The translations under genes were made by a program, and so were the position numbers. 64,000 bases of DNA, taken from contig CAZJLP010000008.1 of NCBI GenBank assembly GCA_964546955.1, positions 1-64,000 of the forward strand, in the 5' to 3' direction. This document shows positions 60,882 to 64,000 of this stretch, in pieces. This DNA comes from CAZJLP01 sp964546955. Lineage in GTDB: Bacteria > Verrucomicrobiota > Verrucomicrobiia > Opitutales > Opitutaceae. The notes under the pieces were generated by a model. It was not told the DNA's origin and made no database searches. It saw only the letters and a program-made list of their open reading frames with translations. The stretch's first letter is position 1. Each line of letters opens with the position of its first letter.

Positions 60882-61535
60882 TTATCGGCCCAGGTACCGC
60901 AGAATCGCCTCGCTCCGAGATTGAACGTGGAGCTTTTTGTAGATGTGACGAAGGTGTGCCCGCGCTGTGTGGAAAGCCATGCCGAGCTGATCGCTGATCT
61001 CCTTGATCAGATGGCCCTTGGCCAGGAGCGCTAGGATCTCCTGCTCGCGGGCGGTCAATCCTTCGATCGTAGGGTCCTTCGCCGTGGGCGGTTGTTTTTC
61101 CCACTCGCGGAAGAGCCCGACCACTTTACGCGCGACTTGGAAGGACATGGGCGCTCCGCCTGCATGAACCTGCTCGATCGCCGGCACGAGTTCGGTGGGA
61201 ATCGACTTCTTGAGCAAGTAGCCGCTGGCTCCCCGGCGCAGGGCGTCAAAGATGAGGTTGCTTTCCTCATAGCTCGTGAGGATGAGCATTTGCAAGTCAG
61301 GCCGAGCCGCTTTCAACTTCGCCACGAGTTCGATTCCGTTCATGCCGGGCAAGTTGATGTCGATGAGCGCGACATCCGGCGGACGCGCGGAAATACCGAT
61401 CAGGGCGGATTCCGCTGTGCGATAGGTGTCATTACAGCGGACGGAAAGAGAGTGGGCCAGGACCGCCAGCAAGCTGTCGCTCGTTCCGGGGTTATCTTCG
61501 ACAATGGAAACGGTGATGAATTTCCCCGTGTTCAT
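60882..61535 (-). CDS. NarL/LuxR-type response regulator
   Basis: The 217-aa protein has a receiver domain (VSIVEDNPGTSD, phospho-Asp in VALIDINLPGMNG, ILTSYEESN, LLKKSIPTE) and a LuxR-type HTH (EGLTAREQEILALLAKGHLIKEISDQLGMAFHTARAHLRHIYKKLHVQSR). It overlaps the kinase gene stop by 4 bp (61532-61535), so they form a two-component system. Confidence 0.95.
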   Translation of the reverse strand: MNTGKFITVSIVEDNPGTSDSLLAVLAHSLSVRCNDTYRTAESALIGISARPPDVALIDINLPGMNGIELVAKLKAARPDLQMLILTSYEESNLIFDALRRGASGYLLKKSIPTELVPAIEQVHAGGAPMSFQVARKVVGLFREWEKQPPTAKDPTIEGLTAREQEILALLAKGHLIKEISDQLGMAFHTARAHLRHIYKKLHVQSRSEAILRYLGR

Positions 61536-64000
61536 GGTGTGATCGCCCGCGCTGGAATCGCGGCCGAGATCAACGGCAGTTTAAAGGTGATGCGGGTGCC
61601 TTTGCTGGATTCAGCTTCGATGGTGCAGCTGCCTCCGATCTGGGCCAAACGTTGCTGCAAGTTGGTCAGTCCATTGCCGCCGGCGGGGACTTTTCGTGGA
61701 TCGAAGCCGCGACCGTCGTCGGCCACGATGGTCGTCAGGAGGTTGTTCGAGACGGTGAGCGAAATCCAGACCTCGGTCGCGGCGGAATGGCGAACGACGT
61801 TATTGAGCGCTTCTTTCAACGAAAGGAACAGGTTGTGGCGGATATCCGGTGCGAGGACGAAGTGTGGCGGATCATCGGGAAAGTCGAACCGGCGCCGGAG
61901 GTTTGCCGCCTGCAGAAACTCAGTGGCAAACTGGCCGAAATAGTCGATGAAGGCGGCCAACGTGTCGTTGGTCGGATTGGCTGCCCAGACAATTTCATCC
62001 AACGAATCGACGACGAGGCGCACGTTGCCCGACAATTGGCGAAGGTAGTCGCTCGTCTTTTGAGGATCCATGCGGCTGCGGTCCGCCAGGTCGAGAAGGA
62101 GAATCGTCTGGGTGAGGCTGCCGCCGAGATCGTCGTGAATATCCTTTGCGATGCGTGCTCGTTCGGCATCGAGGGCGGCCTTGTGTTGAAGCTGCCGCAG
62201 CTTCTCGCGCAGCCGGCGAAATGAAATGTAGCGTACAAAGCCGCCCACCAGCACGGCGATGAGTCCGACGTTTGCCAGTCGAAACCAGGTGGTATTCCAA
62301 AAGAACGGCGCGACTGAAAAGGCGAAGGAGGCGGACTGTGGATTCCAAATGCCCTCGTTGTTCGACGCGGTCACTTGAAAACGGTATGAGCCAGCGGGCA
62401 GGGTCGAATAGGACGCGGTTCGCTGAGGACCCGCCTCTACCCAGGACTCGTCCAACCCGTCGAGGCGGTAGCGAAAATGGACGTTTTCGGTCGGGCCGAG
62501 GGTGAGCGCCGTGAAATGGAAGTGCAGCCGATGATGTTTTGGAGGCAACGTCGGGGCGCGCCCGGGCGCATCCAGCGGCTGAACGTCGCCCGTCGGAACA
62601 ACGTTTCCGTCCGCGGCGAGAACGCGATCGTCGACGCTCACGCGCGTCAGAGCGACCGGGACTGCCGGGCGCGCGTCGCCGATTTTGGCCGGATCGATCA
62701 CGGCGATGCCTGTCTTCATCGGCATCCATAGTTTTCCGTCTGCCGTTCGAATGGAGCTTGGGGCATCGCCAGCACTGGCTTGAAGACTCGGCAGGCCGGA
62801 GCCGCGGCCATAGTGAAGGGAGCGCACCTGTGCTCGCCGGCCTTGCGCGACTTCTTCGAGGTCGCGTTGTTTGACCCGAAAGATGCCGTGGTCGGACCCA
62901 AACCACAGCCATCCTTCCCGATCGGAGACGATCTGCGACACGACGTCGTCGTAGAGCCCGTGGGCACTGGTGATGCGGGCGAATTTTCCTTGGTGATATC
63001 GGCCGATGCCTCCGCCGACGTACCCGATCCACACGGCGCCGTCGGGCGTGCCGTGCAGACAGCGGATGGACATGGGCATGCCGGTCGTGCGTTCCGTTTC
63101 GTCGTAAACCTCCTCGCCAGAGACGCGCAGGAGCACGCCTTTTGAAGTGCCCAGCCAGACAGCGCCCGCGGCGTCTTCGGTCATTGCACGAATGATGCGG
63201 ATGCCTTTCGGGAGGGTGTACGATTTTAGCTGGCCGGCCCGCCAGCGCAGCAAGGCTTCGGGGACTTCGCCGCCGATCCACAGATCGCCGTTGCTATGAG
63301 AATGCAAGGCATGGACGACGCGAGAAACGAGGCCGTCCGCCGCCTCGATCTCGTCGAACTGGCCGCGATAAAGACGTACCACGCGCTGATCGCGCGTGCC
63401 TATCCAAAGGCCGCCGGTCTTATCTGTCGCGAGGCACGTCGCGCGCCCGGGCAAGCCTGCCGGCGCACCTGGGAAAGGCGTCCAGACTCCTCCCTGATCT
63501 CGGTGCAGCAGCAGCCCCGTGTCGGTCGTGGCCCACAGTGTGCCGTCCCGCTGTTGGGCGATGGATTGAAACGATTGGGAGGCAGGTCCGAATCCCGCGC
63601 CTTCCACGGAAATACCGCGGCGCTGGAAACGCTGCAGCCCGCCGCCGCCGGTTCCCACCCATACGCTGCCTTCCTTGTCCTCGATCAGCGCGTTGATTCG
63701 GCTGTGGGCGGCCGCGACTTTCTTGAAGGGCTCGGAAGGAGTGGGCCGGTGAAACAATCCGTCGCTGGTGGTGCCGACCCAGAGCCCGCCGCCGCGGTCT
63801 TCCAGCAGTACTGTCGGTTGCGAGTTCGCCGATTCGAGCGGCCAGCGACCGGTCGCGGTGGGTGGATGCGCGCCATCAAACCGAAAGACTTCATTGCCCA
63901 CGGAAAGCCAGCATCCTCCCGCTGTGGCGGCGCAACTCCGAACGGCGGTCATTTCGTCTCCCACCGTGGCGACGCGACGAAACTCCTCATTTTGGCAGGC
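61532..64000 (-). CDS. Propeller-sensor histidine kinase (partial, 5' end outside window)
   Basis: The frame stays open to the window end, so the N-terminus is missing; 822 residues are visible. Repeated Reg_prop propeller blades (LWVGTTSDGLF, GSVWVGTGGGG, GGLWIGTRDQR and others) are followed by a Y_Y_Y domain (HFRYRLDGLDESW), one membrane helix (near residue 575), then HisKA_3 with IAKDIHDDLGG near residue 623 and HATPase (EALNNVVRHS, DDGRGFD, GLTNLQQR). This hybrid architecture is the sensor half typical of polysaccharide-utilisation sensors in Bacteroidetes and Verrucomicrobia. It lies next to the secreted lyase. Confidence 0.92.
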   Translation of the reverse strand, partial: ACQNEEFRRVATVGDEMTAVRSCAATAGGCWLSVGNEVFRFDGAHPPTATGRWPLESANSQPTVLLEDRGGGLWVGTTSDGLFHRPTPSEPFKKVAAAHSRINALIEDKEGSVWVGTGGGGLQRFQRRGISVEGAGFGPASQSFQSIAQQRDGTLWATTDTGLLLHRDQGGVWTPFPGAPAGLPGRATCLATDKTGGLWIGTRDQRVVRLYRGQFDEIEAADGLVSRVVHALHSHSNGDLWIGGEVPEALLRWRAGQLKSYTLPKGIRIIRAMTEDAAGAVWLGTSKGVLLRVSGEEVYDETERTTGMPMSIRCLHGTPDGAVWIGYVGGGIGRYHQGKFARITSAHGLYDDVVSQIVSDREGWLWFGSDHGIFRVKQRDLEEVAQGRRAQVRSLHYGRGSGLPSLQASAGDAPSSIRTADGKLWMPMKTGIAVIDPAKIGDARPAVPVALTRVSVDDRVLAADGNVVPTGDVQPLDAPGRAPTLPPKHHRLHFHFTALTLGPTENVHFRYRLDGLDESWVEAGPQRTASYSTLPAGSYRFQVTASNNEGIWNPQSASFAFSVAPFFWNTTWFRLANVGLIAVLVGGFVRYISFRRLREKLRQLQHKAALDAERARIAKDIHDDLGGSLTQTILLLDLADRSRMDPQKTSDYLRQLSGNVRLVVDSLDEIVWAANPTNDTLAAFIDYFGQFATEFLQAANLRRRFDFPDDPPHFVLAPDIRHNLFLSLKEALNNVVRHSAATEVWISLTVSNNLLTTIVADDGRGFDPRKVPAGGNGLTNLQQRLAQIGGSCTIEAESSKGTRITFKLPLISAAIPARAITP

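Noticed and set aside
61532..63964. Complete 810-aa kinase starting at the Met at 63964
   Set aside because: The same frame stays open to the window end and the visible propeller starts mid-blade, so the gene is taken as partial.

Overview
The window looks like a GC-rich chromosome segment of a Verrucomicrobiota bacterium, most probably of the Opitutaceae type. Supporting evidence: a 51-codon gene at 25221-25376 for the small basic protein shared by Chlamydiae and Verrucomicrobia, a double-length UvrA (1997 aa) with four ATPase modules, the omega subunit, the LPS and lipid A genes of a Gram-negative envelope, a large TonB-dependent receptor, and secreted propeller/cytochrome and polysaccharide-lyase proteins. 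The family assignment is inference. Positions 39324-39333 are an assembly gap of ten Ns.

Layout. 1-1437: 3' end of an RHS-repeat gene with a low-GC variable tip and a small gene behind it that may encode immunity. 1689-8513: metabolism and housekeeping (nucleoside transporter, gamma carbonic anhydrase, MetF, a secreted metallo-beta-lactamase-fold hydrolase, a Spy-like protein, a YhcH-type protein, RlmJ). 8730-10281: ABC permease and ATPase pair without a binding protein. 10576-14068: enolase, ankyrin-like protein, single-domain response regulator, and an elaborate palindromic element. 14121-20114: fused UvrA. 20303-22643: DeoR regulator, glycosyltransferase, small membrane protein. 22856-28184: dihydrolipoyl dehydrogenase, tRNA-Arg(CCG), DedA, small basic protein, CutA, omega subunit, SmpB, ThrH, TrmL. 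28410-35066: oligopeptide-type ABC ATPases, then LPS genes including a lipid A acyltransferase fused to a family 9 glycosyltransferase. 35189-38917: ECF sigma factor, putative anti-sigma protein, lipoprotein, SerRS. 39105-45176: HDOD regulator, AraC regulator and TonB receptor. 45733-54569: small proteins, phospholipase D-type enzyme, sulfite reductase hemoprotein, hybrid histidine kinase, a run of small envelope proteins, and a stand-alone integrase-type DNA-binding domain. 54641-64000: giant secreted multidomain cytochrome protein, polysaccharide lyase with a lectin-like tail, and a NarL-type regulator with its propeller histidine kinase, which runs off the end of the window.

Two non-coding themes stand out. 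First, many intergenic gaps carry palindromic cassettes of about 90-190 bp. Several of these have arms built from 6-, 7- or 10-bp tandem units, and the heptamer type has also entered uvrA, where it is read as Asn-Ser-Lys-Leu-rich linkers. Second, the AraC gene and the TonB receptor 4 kb away share an inverted pair of identical half-sites (TTTTTAAC-N5-TGCCA), pointing to a small regulon. A nested hairpin element at 13915-14068 has two apical loops that are exact complements of each other.
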